Below are positions 55,842 through 64,000 of a DNA stretch of 64,000 nucleotides, in pieces. The DNA is from Leadbetterella sp964489955 (lineage in GTDB: Bacteria; Bacteroidota; Bacteroidia; Cytophagales; Spirosomataceae). A model generated the notes under the pieces. It saw only the letters and a list, made by a program, of their open reading frames with translations. It was not told the origin of the DNA and made no database searches. Position numbers and translations under genes: made by a program. How positions within the stretch are numbered: position 1 is the first letter of the stretch; each line of letters begins with the position of its first letter. The stretch lies in NCBI GenBank assembly GCA_964489955.1, contig CAZBAV010000010.1, positions 18,588 through 82,587 of the forward strand. The letters are read 5' to 3'.

Positions 55842-58310
55842 TTATCTTTTCAAAGGTGACTCACGATTAATTTCTATCATGTCTGTCTCGTAGCTATTAG
55901 AGTTACCCAATAGGTGCTCAGAAAAATAATCAGCCATTTTCCAGAAGAAATACTCTGTCATGTTTCCAAAACCATGACGCTGGCCAGGAAGTAAAACAAA
56001 ATCAAAGCGTTTGTTGGCTTTAATTAAAGCTTCCGCCATACGAATAGTGCCGGCTGGGTGTACGTTATTATCAATATCACCAGTAGCTAAAAGCAATTTA
56101 CCTTTTAGGTTTTTAGCTAATTCACTATTTTTCTCTATTTGATAAGAGAATGTAGTGTCGCCTTTGGCACTTACTTTCTCTTGCACACCGTGGTGACGCT
56201 CACTCCACCAACGGTTATAAATTTGGTTTTCGTGGTTACCAGCACCCGAAACCGCTACTTTAAAGAAGTCTGGATATACCAACATAGCAGCTGTAGACAT
56301 GAATCCACCACCAGAGTGACCAGTGATACCCACACGATTTACATCTATAAACGAATGGCGGTTTGCCAATTGTTCTGCCGTAACTTTTTTATCTTCTAAA
56401 CCATAGTCACGTAGGTTACTATAACCATATGTGTGATACCATTTTGAACGGGCAGGGTGGCCACCACGGTTACCTACCGTAACTACGATAAAGCCTAATT
56501 GTGCCAAACGGTCTATTCTGTCCATACTACGGCCAAAAGACTTGTTTACGGCCTCGGTTTGTGGTCCTGGGTACACATACTCTACAATTGGATAGGTACG
56601 AGTAGAGTCAAAATCAAACGGCTTATACATTACACCATAAAGATCTGTAATTCCGTCACCAGCTTTTACTTTAAATGGCTCTGGGAATTTATAACCGGCA
56701 GCAAAGAGCTGGCTTAAATCTGCTTGCTCAAGCTTCATTATTAATGCTCCTTTATTATCGTACAAATCAGTGGCAGGTGCTGTGTTTACTCTAGAGTAGT
56801 TGTTTACGAAGAAGCGTCCGCTTTCACTAGTGCTTACCTGGTGGTCATAGTCTCCTTTGTTTAGCAATTTTGGTTCACCGCCCAATAAAGAAGTAGAGTA
56901 GTGATGCAGGTAATACGGGTCTTCTCCGGCTTCTTTTCCGTTGGCTGTAAATGTAAATGTATTTGCTTTTGCATCATATCCGGTTATACTTTCACAGTTG
57001 TACTCACCAGATGTAAGCTGGCGTACCAATGTTCCGTTTGTGTTGTATAAGTAATAATGTCCCCATCCGTCACGCTGAGACCAGTGTATAAACTGTGTTC
57101 CATTGTTTACAAAATAAGGTTTGTTTATATCCAAATATACGTTTGAACGCTCTTCTACTATGGTTTTGCTAGTACCGTCTACATTTACAGCCACAATATC
57201 AATTCTTTTCAAGTCACGGCTAGAGCGACTGATATAAAACGTATTGTTGTCTCCAAGCCAGAAATTCCTGTACCTTTTCCTTAAGTAACTAGATTTGTCT
57301 CTGTCCTTTCCATAAATCCCAACGGTTTGGTTTTTAAATGCAGCAACATGTACTTGCTTAGGCTTTAATGTTTCTGCATCAAAAACATAAAGTTCTACTT
57401 CGGTAGAGTCTTTTTCGCCTGGTATTTGGTACTTGTAAGTCTCTAAGGTTGGTCTGGCACCACCCACGTTATTAATAACCCACAAAGGATTTAAGTGGCG
57501 GTTATCTTTACGAGTCATGGCAAAGTGCTTTCCGTCAGGTGACCAGCTCAACCACACACCTTTACGTTCCTTAAGTTTCTCATCTTCTTTGCTGTCACCA
57601 GTAGTTATACTATATTGATCACCACCCCAGGCATAATATTGTACACCATCTGTTGTAAATTTATGTTCTACAATAGTAGTGTCTTTGTCATCTTTTATGG
57701 CTTTTTCGAAGTTAGCTCTATCCATCCAATATAGGTTATACTCTTTGGCATAAAATACTTTCATAGTATCTGGAGAGTATGAAGCCCAGCTTGGTCTTTC
57801 TTTCTCTTTTAGCGTATCTGAAAGTTCTTTCAGTTGCTTCGAAACTAAATCGTACTCCAAGTAAAACGTCTTCTTTTTAAGCGTGTCTGTTTTTACCTTG
57901 AGTTTCTTAATCTCGTCTTTACTCTTAACGGTGTCTTTTGTGCTTTTTACTTCAAAACGAATACGTTTTTCGTCATCAGTAAACTCTAAGTTGTCAATCT
58001 CCAGATGTTGGGCATCAAAAGGGTTTTTAACAATACGCGTAACCTTTCGGGCCATATCGGCATTGTCAAAGAGGTCTTGCTTTGATTTTGTGGCCGGGTC
58101 TATCAAAATCCACTTTTTACCAGAAGGTGTTTGGTAGGTATACCAAAAACGGTCTGTATGGTTTATCCAGTTTGGCCGAACATCGGTAGAGAAAATTAAA
58201 GTCCGCAGCTTATTGGGAGAAAATTTAGCTGCTAAGTCATAGTTTGCTTGTTGCTGTGCGGAGGCCATAAAACTTGCCGCCAGCATGAGAAGTGATAAAA
58301 CAATTCGCAT
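55842..58310 (-). CDS. S9-family prolyl oligopeptidase (dipeptidyl peptidase IV-like)
   Basis: This 822-residue secreted S9 peptidase has a signal peptide (about 1-18, ending FMASAQ). An N-terminal eight-bladed propeller (DPP4 N-terminal type, about 40-540) includes WASYSPDTMKVFYAKEYNLYW. The C-terminal alpha/beta-hydrolase has the nucleophile Ser666 in GHSGGGF, the acid in ATGDIDNNVHPA and the His in GQRHGFG. It should remove dipeptides or cut after proline in the periplasm. Its start is 32 bases after the pgmB stop, so the two may share a message although they have no functional link. Confidence 0.94.
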   Translation of the reverse strand: MRIVLSLLMLAASFMASAQQQANYDLAAKFSPNKLRTLIFSTDVRPNWINHTDRFWYTYQTPSGKKWILIDPATKSKQDLFDNADMARKVTRIVKNPFDAQHLEIDNLEFTDDEKRIRFEVKSTKDTVKSKDEIKKLKVKTDTLKKKTFYLEYDLVSKQLKELSDTLKEKERPSWASYSPDTMKVFYAKEYNLYWMDRANFEKAIKDDKDTTIVEHKFTTDGVQYYAWGGDQYSITTGDSKEDEKLKERKGVWLSWSPDGKHFAMTRKDNRHLNPLWVINNVGGARPTLETYKYQIPGEKDSTEVELYVFDAETLKPKQVHVAAFKNQTVGIYGKDRDKSSYLRKRYRNFWLGDNNTFYISRSSRDLKRIDIVAVNVDGTSKTIVEERSNVYLDINKPYFVNNGTQFIHWSQRDGWGHYYLYNTNGTLVRQLTSGEYNCESITGYDAKANTFTFTANGKEAGEDPYYLHHYSTSLLGGEPKLLNKGDYDHQVSTSESGRFFVNNYSRVNTAPATDLYDNKGALIMKLEQADLSQLFAAGYKFPEPFKVKAGDGITDLYGVMYKPFDFDSTRTYPIVEYVYPGPQTEAVNKSFGRSMDRIDRLAQLGFIVVTVGNRGGHPARSKWYHTYGYSNLRDYGLEDKKVTAEQLANRHSFIDVNRVGITGHSGGGFMSTAAMLVYPDFFKVAVSGAGNHENQIYNRWWSERHHGVQEKVSAKGDTTFSYQIEKNSELAKNLKGKLLLATGDIDNNVHPAGTIRMAEALIKANKRFDFVLLPGQRHGFGNMTEYFFWKMADYFSEHLLGNSNSYETDMIEINRESPLKR

Positions 58311-58342
58311 ATATATAGATTTTGGGTTAAACGAAAATTCTT

Positions 58343-58981
58343 TTAAATGTCTGTAAGTTCTAAATTTTCAAAAGTGCTAATGACTTTATCGGCATTAGGT
58401 AAGGAAGAGATTAAGCCAATTCCCACGGCATACATTCCCGCTGCTTTTGCAGCTTGTATTCCGGCATAAGCGTCTTCAAATACTACACAGACTTCGTTTG
58501 GTAAGCCGAGTGCTTCTGCTCCTTTTATGAAAACTTCGGGGTCTGGTTTGCTTTTAGATACCGCATTGCCATCTATGGTAGCATCGAAATATTTTTGCAA
58601 TTTCGTCTTTTTAAGGATAATACTGGCATTCTTACTAGCGGAACCAAGAGCTATTTTTATTCCTGCATTCTTAGACTTAATAAGGAAATTTTCTACTCCG
58701 GGAAGTATATCTTTTTCGGTCATTTGCTCCACTAAATCCAGGTACCATACATTCTTCTTTGTGGCTAGATTTACTTTCTCTTGGTCGCTTAATTGTACAT
58801 TACCATGCTCTAAAATACGGTTTAAAGAATCCATGCGGCTTATCCCTTTCAGGGTTTCATTAAACTCTTCATCAATATCAAAACCAAGCTCTTGCGTAAG
58901 TTTCCGCCATGCTGCAAAATGAAAAACGGCTGTATCCACAAGTACACCGTCTAAATCAAAGAGGAATGCCTCTTTTTTCAT
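58343..58981 (-). CDS. pgmB: Beta-phosphoglucomutase (HAD superfamily)
   Basis: This 212-residue HAD phosphotransferase interconverts beta-glucose 1-phosphate and glucose 6-phosphate. The nucleophile and acid/base are Asp9 and Asp11 in FDLDGVLVDTA. The cap region has LKGISRMDSLNRIL, motif II is ALGSASKN, the Lys motif is SKSKPDPEVF, and the Mg2+ site is VFEDAYAGIQAAKAAGM. It would use the product of the GH65 phosphorylase encoded at 28230-30470. It is divergent from the GH13 gene at 59057, and the two probably share a control region of 75 bases. Confidence 0.95.
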   Translation of the reverse strand: MKKEAFLFDLDGVLVDTAVFHFAAWRKLTQELGFDIDEEFNETLKGISRMDSLNRILEHGNVQLSDQEKVNLATKKNVWYLDLVEQMTEKDILPGVENFLIKSKNAGIKIALGSASKNASIILKKTKLQKYFDATIDGNAVSKSKPDPEVFIKGAEALGLPNEVCVVFEDAYAGIQAAKAAGMYAVGIGLISSLPNADKVISTFENLELTDI

Positions 58982-59056
58982 AATGTTTTTGTTTATGCTG
59001 CAAAGTACTCACTTTTAACCTTAATTTTGCAATTATCTTACTTACATTTCTAGCAG
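58982..59056. promoter_or_regulatory. Divergent promoter region of pgmB and GH13
   Basis: TAATTTTG at 59022-59029 is a full match to TAnnTTTG on the plus strand, about 28 bases before the GH13 start. On the minus strand, TACTTTG near 59001-59008 resembles the same element before pgmB. No -33 TTTG is found at the exact distance on either strand. Confidence 0.45.
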
Positions 59057-60766
59057 ATGGGCAAGCATAAACTAACTATTTACCAGATTTTCTTACGTAC
59101 TTTTGGTAACACCAACACTACTAACTCATTTAATGGGACCCTGGGCCAGAACGGTACAGGGAAATTTAAGGATATTAATACTGCATCTTTAAAGTCGCTA
59201 AAACGGCTTGGTATTACGCATGTTTGGTATACAGGCGTGGTAGAACATGCAACAATGGAAGACTTTACTGCCTTTGGAATTCCCAAGGATCACCCACAGG
59301 TGGTAAAGGGAATTGCGGGTTCTCCATATGCCATAAAAGATTATTATGACGTAAACCCATATTTGGCGGAGGATGTAAATAAGCGTATGGCAGAGTTCGA
59401 AGCTTTGGTATCCCGTACGCATAAAGAAAAGCTTAAAGTTCTTATAGACTTTGTCCCTAACCATGTGGCACGCCAATATCACAGTGATGTAAAACCCGTG
59501 GGCGTAGAGGATTTTGGTCAAACAGATGATAATACACTTGCTTTCAATCAACAAAATAATTTCTATTACATTCCTAATGAGAAGTTTGCAGTGCCAGATG
59601 GTGTAAATCCGCCTGTAGCGTTTGATGCTGTTTTTCAAGAATTTCCTGCGAAGGCTACAGGAAATGATGTCTTTAGTGAGGCTCCAAATATAAACGATTG
59701 GTTTGAAACCGTAAAGCTTAACTATGGAGTAGATTATGTTGGGGGACGTAAGAAAATATTTGATCCTATTCCTAAAACATGGTTGCAGATGCGTGACATC
59801 TTGTTGTTTTGGGCAGGTAAAGGAGTAGATGGTTTCAGGTGTGATATGGCCGAAATGGTTCCTGTGGAATTTTGGCACTGGGTTATTCCTGCTGTTAAAG
59901 CTAAATTTGAAGATGTAATATTTGTGGCCGAGATATATAATCCTAATGAGTACCTAAACTATACAGAGTATGGGAACTTTGACTATTTATATGATAAGGT
60001 AGGTTTGTATGATGCTTTGCGTAGGCTTATTGAGGGTAAGGGTAATGCCATGGATATTACCGCTGTATGGCAAAGAGAGTCTGGGGAGTTTGCAGAAAAG
60101 ATGTTGAGATTTTTGGAAAACCACGATGAGCAACGTGTCGCTTCGCAAGAATTTGGTAAAACACCAGAGTCTGCTTACGCAGCCATGATGTTATCTTCAA
60201 CTTTGCATACGGGGCCCATCATGTTATACGCAGGGCAAGAGTTAGGTGTAAAACCAGATAAGGCAGAGGGGTTCCAGGGAGATGACGGCCGTACTACTAT
60301 TTTTGATTTTTGGGGACTACCTGAGATGCAAACCTGGATTGGCGGTGGTAAATATGATGAAAGTAAACTCCATGCCAAACAAAAGGGCATTTGGGAGTTC
60401 TATTCTAAAACCCTCAACTTTGCCAAAAATAATGATGCTGTAACGGAAGGTGAGTTTCATGATTTACAATATCTAAATGCTCACTGGAAAAGTAAAGGTT
60501 ATGATGAGCGTTTTCTTTATTCATACTTACGTTTTTCTAAAAAACAATGTCTTCTTTTCGTTTATAATTTTGATATGAACAGTTCTCATTCCTTTAGCTT
60601 AAAGCTGCCACGCGGTGTTTTTAAAGATGGGAACATAAATATGAAATTTAAGCAAGTATTTGAAGGAAAGCAATCATTTGATTTTGCTGTACAAGGGTCT
60701 GAAATAGGCTTTGATTTAGATTTACCTGCCAATAGTTTTAAAATATTCGAAATAAAAGTAAAATGA
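59057..60766 (+). CDS. Cytoplasmic GH13 alpha-glucan-acting enzyme (alpha-amylase family)
   Basis: This 569-residue GH13 TIM-barrel enzyme has no signal peptide. The conserved regions are DFVPNHVARQY (region I), GFRCDMAEM with nucleophile Asp263, FVAEIYNP with acid Glu292, and FLENHDEQR with Asp357. An N-terminal start (KLTIYQIFLRTFG) and a C-terminal beta-domain complete the fold. Its location suggests action on maltooligosaccharides or other alpha-glucosides inside the cell, with pgmB divergent next to it and GH65 elsewhere; the exact specificity is open. Its stop overlaps the start of the membrane SGNH gene by ATGA, which implies translational coupling. Confidence 0.92.
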   Translation: MGKHKLTIYQIFLRTFGNTNTTNSFNGTLGQNGTGKFKDINTASLKSLKRLGITHVWYTGVVEHATMEDFTAFGIPKDHPQVVKGIAGSPYAIKDYYDVNPYLAEDVNKRMAEFEALVSRTHKEKLKVLIDFVPNHVARQYHSDVKPVGVEDFGQTDDNTLAFNQQNNFYYIPNEKFAVPDGVNPPVAFDAVFQEFPAKATGNDVFSEAPNINDWFETVKLNYGVDYVGGRKKIFDPIPKTWLQMRDILLFWAGKGVDGFRCDMAEMVPVEFWHWVIPAVKAKFEDVIFVAEIYNPNEYLNYTEYGNFDYLYDKVGLYDALRRLIEGKGNAMDITAVWQRESGEFAEKMLRFLENHDEQRVASQEFGKTPESAYAAMMLSSTLHTGPIMLYAGQELGVKPDKAEGFQGDDGRTTIFDFWGLPEMQTWIGGGKYDESKLHAKQKGIWEFYSKTLNFAKNNDAVTEGEFHDLQYLNAHWKSKGYDERFLYSYLRFSKKQCLLFVYNFDMNSSHSFSLKLPRGVFKDGNINMKFKQVFEGKQSFDFAVQGSEIGFDLDLPANSFKIFEIKVK

Positions 60767-61990
60767 CTAAATCACAGAAGTTTCTCATTGGAGCAGTTCT
60801 AACCCTTTTTGCTCTTGTTATTTTTTTATTTCGTGGAGATTGGTTCATTATCCCTAATAGACCAGGTGTAACTAGTCTTCTGCAAAATGTGGTACAACCA
60901 TATGGCTTAGTAGCTTTGTTCTTGTTGTTTGGTTATATGCTTTCCAAAGGCTTTGGTCTCAAAGGATGGGTGTTTGTTCTCTTTTTATGTTTAGTTGAGC
61001 TAGGTTTTTATATAATCTTACACTGCGGCTATAGATTTCTTCCAGATGAAGTTAAGATTAAGCCGTNNNNNNNNNNTGAAGCTCAAGCCGTGGTTTCAGC
61101 CCGTTAAAGGTGTGGCAGGAGAAATAAGATCTATGATACAGTTTCAAGAAGAGACGGCTACGTATGATAAGGAACTTTTTTACACTTTAAAACCTGGAGA
61201 GTCCCGTTTTAAGTCGTATGAGTTCAATACAGAAATAAAGGTTAATAACCTTGGTGTTAGAGATACGGAAGAGAATTTCAAAGACCCGGAAGTAGTTTTT
61301 TTAGGGGACTCATTTACAATGGGTTGGGGTGTGGAAAATGAGGAGTCTTATGCCCGTGTATTTGCTAAAAGTACCGGATTAAAAGTACTAAATACGGGGA
61401 TATCTTCTTATGGGACTGCCAGAGAATATCGTATGTTGGATAGAGTAGGGGTTGATTCTCTAAAATTGATAATTATACAGTACCATGATACAGATTTAGA
61501 GGAGAATAATTTTTATTTAAAAAACGGTCGTTTGGGAAGTAGAACACAGGCAGATTTCGATTCCCAAGTAGCTGATAATAAGAAAAATCGTAGCTATTTT
61601 CCTTTTCAGTACCTGAAGACATACTTATTGAACAAGGTAAAGAATATGAAGGTGGCTCCCAAAACAGAAACAGTGACCGAAGGATGGGCGGGTATTTATG
61701 CAGAATTTCCTGAATTCACCCCCGAGTTCTTTGAGATTGTTGCCAAAATACAAGAATTAAAGAATGTTCCTGTGTTGGTTACTTTCATAGGAAGTTTTTA
61801 TACCGATCCAAATGTGATTAAGGAGTTTGAAAAATATGCGGCAGATAATGGTATAAAGAATGTTTATTTTTTAAATATGGGAGGTAAGCTTGACCACAAG
61901 AATTATTTCTTCTTAGACGACCATATTAATGCTTCCGGACATAAAATAGTGGGTGAAGAGTTGGGAAGAAAAGCAAAAACTATTCTTTAA
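60763..61990 (+). CDS. Membrane-anchored SGNH/GDSL hydrolase-like protein (spans assembly gap)
   Basis: The N-terminal part has three hydrophobic segments (about 7-23, 44-62 and 69-88), and the rest is an extracytoplasmic SGNH-like domain with the nucleophile block VVFLGDSFTMGWG and a C-terminal DDHINASGHKI block holding the likely Asp-His. Ten N at 61067-61076 split it into two frames. Joining the flanks directly (gap of zero, or a multiple of three) gives one frame reading KIKPLKLKPWFQP, about 400 residues. Enzymes of this build often hydrolyse or transfer acyl groups on surface glycans; the role here is unknown. It overlaps the GH13 gene by four bases (ATGA). Confidence 0.82.
61067..61076. 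other. Assembly gap (10 N) at an imperfect short repeat
   Basis: The left flank ends aagattaagccgt and the right flank begins tgaagctcaagccgt. These are near copies (11 of 13 positions), which may have stopped the assembler. The frame requires a true gap length divisible by three. Confidence 0.85.
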
Positions 61991-62068
61991 GACTAGTTAA
62001 AAGGGTAGTTTACTGCATTAAAGGAAGTCTTCTGCACTTATTTATTAGTTAAAATTAGCTTTAAGCTG

Positions 62069-62076
62069 TATTTTTG
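62069..62076 (+). promoter_or_regulatory. Putative -7 element of leuS
   Basis: TATTTTTG is a full match to TAnnTTTG, 26 bases before the leuS ATG. The expected upstream TTTG is only weakly represented (TTAG). Confidence 0.5.
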
Positions 62077-62102
62077 CGAGATTTTTAATATTTAACGTAA
62101 AA

Positions 62103-64000
62103 ATGGCAGAGTATAAGCACCGCGAGATAGAAAAGAAGTGGCAGAAGTATTGGGAAGAAAACCAAACTTATAAAGTTGATGTAGACACTTCTAAACCTAA
62201 GTTTTATGTACTAGACATGTTTCCTTATCCTTCCGGGGCGGGTTTACATGTAGGGCATCCACTCGGGTATATCGCATCGGATATTTTTAGCCGTTTCAAA
62301 TCTCTGAAAGGATATAATGTATTACATCCAATGGGTTTTGATTCTTTCGGTTTACCTGCGGAACAATATGCTATTCAAACAGGACAGCATCCTGCCATAA
62401 CTACTGAGGCTAACATTACAACCTACATCCAACAGCTAAAGAATATTGGATTTAGCTATGATTGGTCAAGGGAAATCCGGACATCTGAGCCAGATTACTA
62501 CAAATGGACACAATGGATTTTTATACAAATCTTTAATAGCTGGTACAATAAAGATACGGACAAAGCCGAAAGCATTGATTCTCTTTATTCCCTATTTTCA
62601 AAAGACGGCTCGGCTGCAGCAAATGCCGCAACAGCAGAAGATTTAAGTACTTTTACGGCTGATGAGTGGAACTTCTGGAGTTCTGAAAAACAATATGAAG
62701 TTTCTTTAGATTATAGATTAGCTTATCTTTCTGACTCGGTAGTAAACTTCTGTCCGGCCTTGGGAATGGTACTTTCTAATGATGAAGTAAAAGACGGGGT
62801 TTCGGAACGTGGTGGTCATCCCGTTATTCAGAAGAAAATGAGTCAGTGGATGATGCGGATTACTGCTTATGCAGACCGTCTTATCTCGGGTCTGGACACA
62901 ATAGACTGGTCAGAGTCACTAAAAGATCAACAACGCAACTGGATTGGTAAGTCTGTAGGAGCTTCTGTAAAGTTTTCTGTAGAAAATTCAGACAGAGATA
63001 TAGAAGTGTTTACCACGCGTGTTGACACTATTTATGGTGTAAGTTTCTTAGTATTGGCTCCCGAACATGAATGGGTTACAGAACTTACTACAGCAGAACA
63101 AAGTGGAGCTATACAACAATACATAGAAGATACACAAAAGCGGTCTGAATTAGACCGTATGTCGGATGTGAAGACTGTTTCAGGTGCATTCACGGGTTCT
63201 TATTGTATTAACCCTTTTAATGGAGAAAGAGTGCCGATTTGGATTGCTGACTATGTTCTGGCTGGCTATGGAACAGGAGCGGTTATGGCTGTGCCTTCTG
63301 GAGATCAGCGTGATTGGAATTTTGCTACACATTTTGGTTTACCAGTTATCCCTATCCTGGATGCCCAAGTGGACACAGACCTACAAGCAGACGCTACTAA
63401 GGAAGGGAAATACATTAATTCAGGAATGATAAACGGCCTGGATTATAAAGAGGCTACAGCCAAGCTTATTTCTTGGTTAGAGGAAAACAAGAAGGGTAAA
63501 GGTAAAGTCAATTTCCGTTTACGTGATGCCGTTTTTGCTCGCCAAAGATATTGGGGAGAGTCGGTGCCTGTTTATTTTAAAACAAATAATAACGGTCGCC
63601 AAATTCCGTACTTAGTTGCAGAAAAAGATTTGCCATTAGTATTGCCAGAAATAGATAAGTACCAACCAACTGAATCTGGTGAGCCGCCTTTAGGACGTGC
63701 TGCAGATTGGACTTACACACCAGATGGAGAAACGGAAGCTTTTCCATTGGAAATGAGTACAATGCCGGGTTGGGCAGGTAGCAGCTGGTATTGGTTTAGG
63801 TATATGGATCCTAAAAACGAAAACGCTTTCGTAGATAAAGATGCCCTAGATTATTGGCAAGATATAGACTTATATCTTGGTGGTACAGAACACGCTACCG
63901 GACACTTATTGTATAGCCGTTTTTGGAACAAGATATTGAAAGACCTTGGTTTTGTAAAAGAAGAGGAGTTTGCAAAAAAACTGATAAACCAAGGTATGAT
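62103..64000 (+). CDS. leuS: Leucyl-tRNA synthetase, N-terminal 632 codons (runs off right edge)
   Basis: This class I synthetase charges tRNA-Leu. From the ATG at 62103 the protein begins AEYKHREIEKKWQKYWEEN. The HIGH motif appears as HVGH in GAGLHVGHPLGY, followed by VLHPMGFDSFGLPAEQYA. The CP1 editing domain is present with TTRVDTIYGVSF and GTGAVMAVPSGDQRDW. The catalytic domain resumes at ARQRYWGESVPVYF and YLGGTEHATGHLLYSRFW. The KMSKS loop and anticodon-binding domain lie beyond position 64000. It is a single-copy housekeeping gene with no operon link to the SGNH gene upstream. Confidence 0.98.
   Translation, partial: MAEYKHREIEKKWQKYWEENQTYKVDVDTSKPKFYVLDMFPYPSGAGLHVGHPLGYIASDIFSRFKSLKGYNVLHPMGFDSFGLPAEQYAIQTGQHPAITTEANITTYIQQLKNIGFSYDWSREIRTSEPDYYKWTQWIFIQIFNSWYNKDTDKAESIDSLYSLFSKDGSAAANAATAEDLSTFTADEWNFWSSEKQYEVSLDYRLAYLSDSVVNFCPALGMVLSNDEVKDGVSERGGHPVIQKKMSQWMMRITAYADRLISGLDTIDWSESLKDQQRNWIGKSVGASVKFSVENSDRDIEVFTTRVDTIYGVSFLVLAPEHEWVTELTTAEQSGAIQQYIEDTQKRSELDRMSDVKTVSGAFTGSYCINPFNGERVPIWIADYVLAGYGTGAVMAVPSGDQRDWNFATHFGLPVIPILDAQVDTDLQADATKEGKYINSGMINGLDYKEATAKLISWLEENKKGKGKVNFRLRDAVFARQRYWGESVPVYFKTNNNGRQIPYLVAEKDLPLVLPEIDKYQPTESGEPPLGRAADWTYTPDGETEAFPLEMSTMPGWAGSSWYWFRYMDPKNENAFVDKDALDYWQDIDLYLGGTEHATGHLLYSRFWNKILKDLGFVKEEEFAKKLINQGM

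Noticed and set aside
59198..59878. Long open frame on the minus strand (226 codons)
   Set aside because: It lies wholly inside and opposite to the GH13 gene, whose catalytic motifs are intact, and its translation shows no family features.

Overview
The window is from a Bacteroidota chromosome, most likely a free-living, plant-glycan-degrading member of the Cytophagales. This rests on four SusC-type TonB receptors (one partial), three SusD lipoproteins, two FecR anti-sigma proteins and two ECF sigma factors, together with many periplasmic carbohydrate-active enzymes, SPII lipoboxes, and promoter-like TTTG/TAnnTTTG elements in place of E. coli-type boxes. The genus assignment is inference only. 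No tRNA, rRNA, CRISPR array, insertion sequence or phage structural gene was recognised. Four runs of ten N (15571-15580, 23018-23027, 40355-40364, 61067-61076) are scaffolding placeholders. Each lies inside a gene, and the reading frames suggest that at least three stand for almost no missing sequence.

Region 1 (1-16.5 kb) is a polysaccharide-utilisation region. On the minus strand, ECF sigma (15955-16530), FecR (14559-15644), STN-containing SusC (11167-14418) and SusD (9474-11153) lead into pectin methylesterase, an esterase, a GH105 unsaturated-uronyl hydrolase and a second esterase. The block ends in a second ECF sigma gene (4808-5368). From the methylesterase to this sigma every gene overlaps the next, four of them by ATGA chains. 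A GH95 gene (2271-4742) points the opposite way, and beyond it lie another FecR (823-1770) and another STN-type SusC (1-694, running off the left edge). The terminal sigma is therefore a natural partner for that next FecR/SusC, so one pectin-locus transcript could prime the next locus.

Region 2 (16.8-28 kb) is mixed. It holds a small membrane protein, a MITE-like inverted repeat, a class-C beta-lactamase-like lipoprotein, a convergent histidine kinase/LuxR regulator pair, a secreted HExxHxxGxxH metalloprotease with FN3 and GEVED domains, and a LamG-GH127 beta-L-arabinofuranosidase.

Region 3 (28-38 kb) holds a GH65 phosphorylase, a small lipoprotein, a gene-free 0.8-kb stretch, a SusC/SusD pair with unusually AGA/AGG-rich arginine codons, and an MFS transporter. 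Beta-phosphoglucomutase and a cytoplasmic GH13 enzyme, the usual partners of a GH65 maltose-type phosphorylase, lie at 58-61 kb.

Region 4 (38-64 kb) holds a large haem-binding CxxCH/HEAT-repeat dehydrogenase-like lipoprotein, dinB, an M3 peptidase, another SusC/SusD pair and a DinB_2 protein. Next comes a LexA-like self-cleaving repressor divergent from a Y-family polymerase and an error-prone DnaE, i.e. a mutasome cassette. The repressor is bracketed by degenerate 7-bp repeat arrays. The window ends with a DPP4-like peptidase, pgmB, GH13, a membrane-anchored SGNH protein and the 5' part of leuS.
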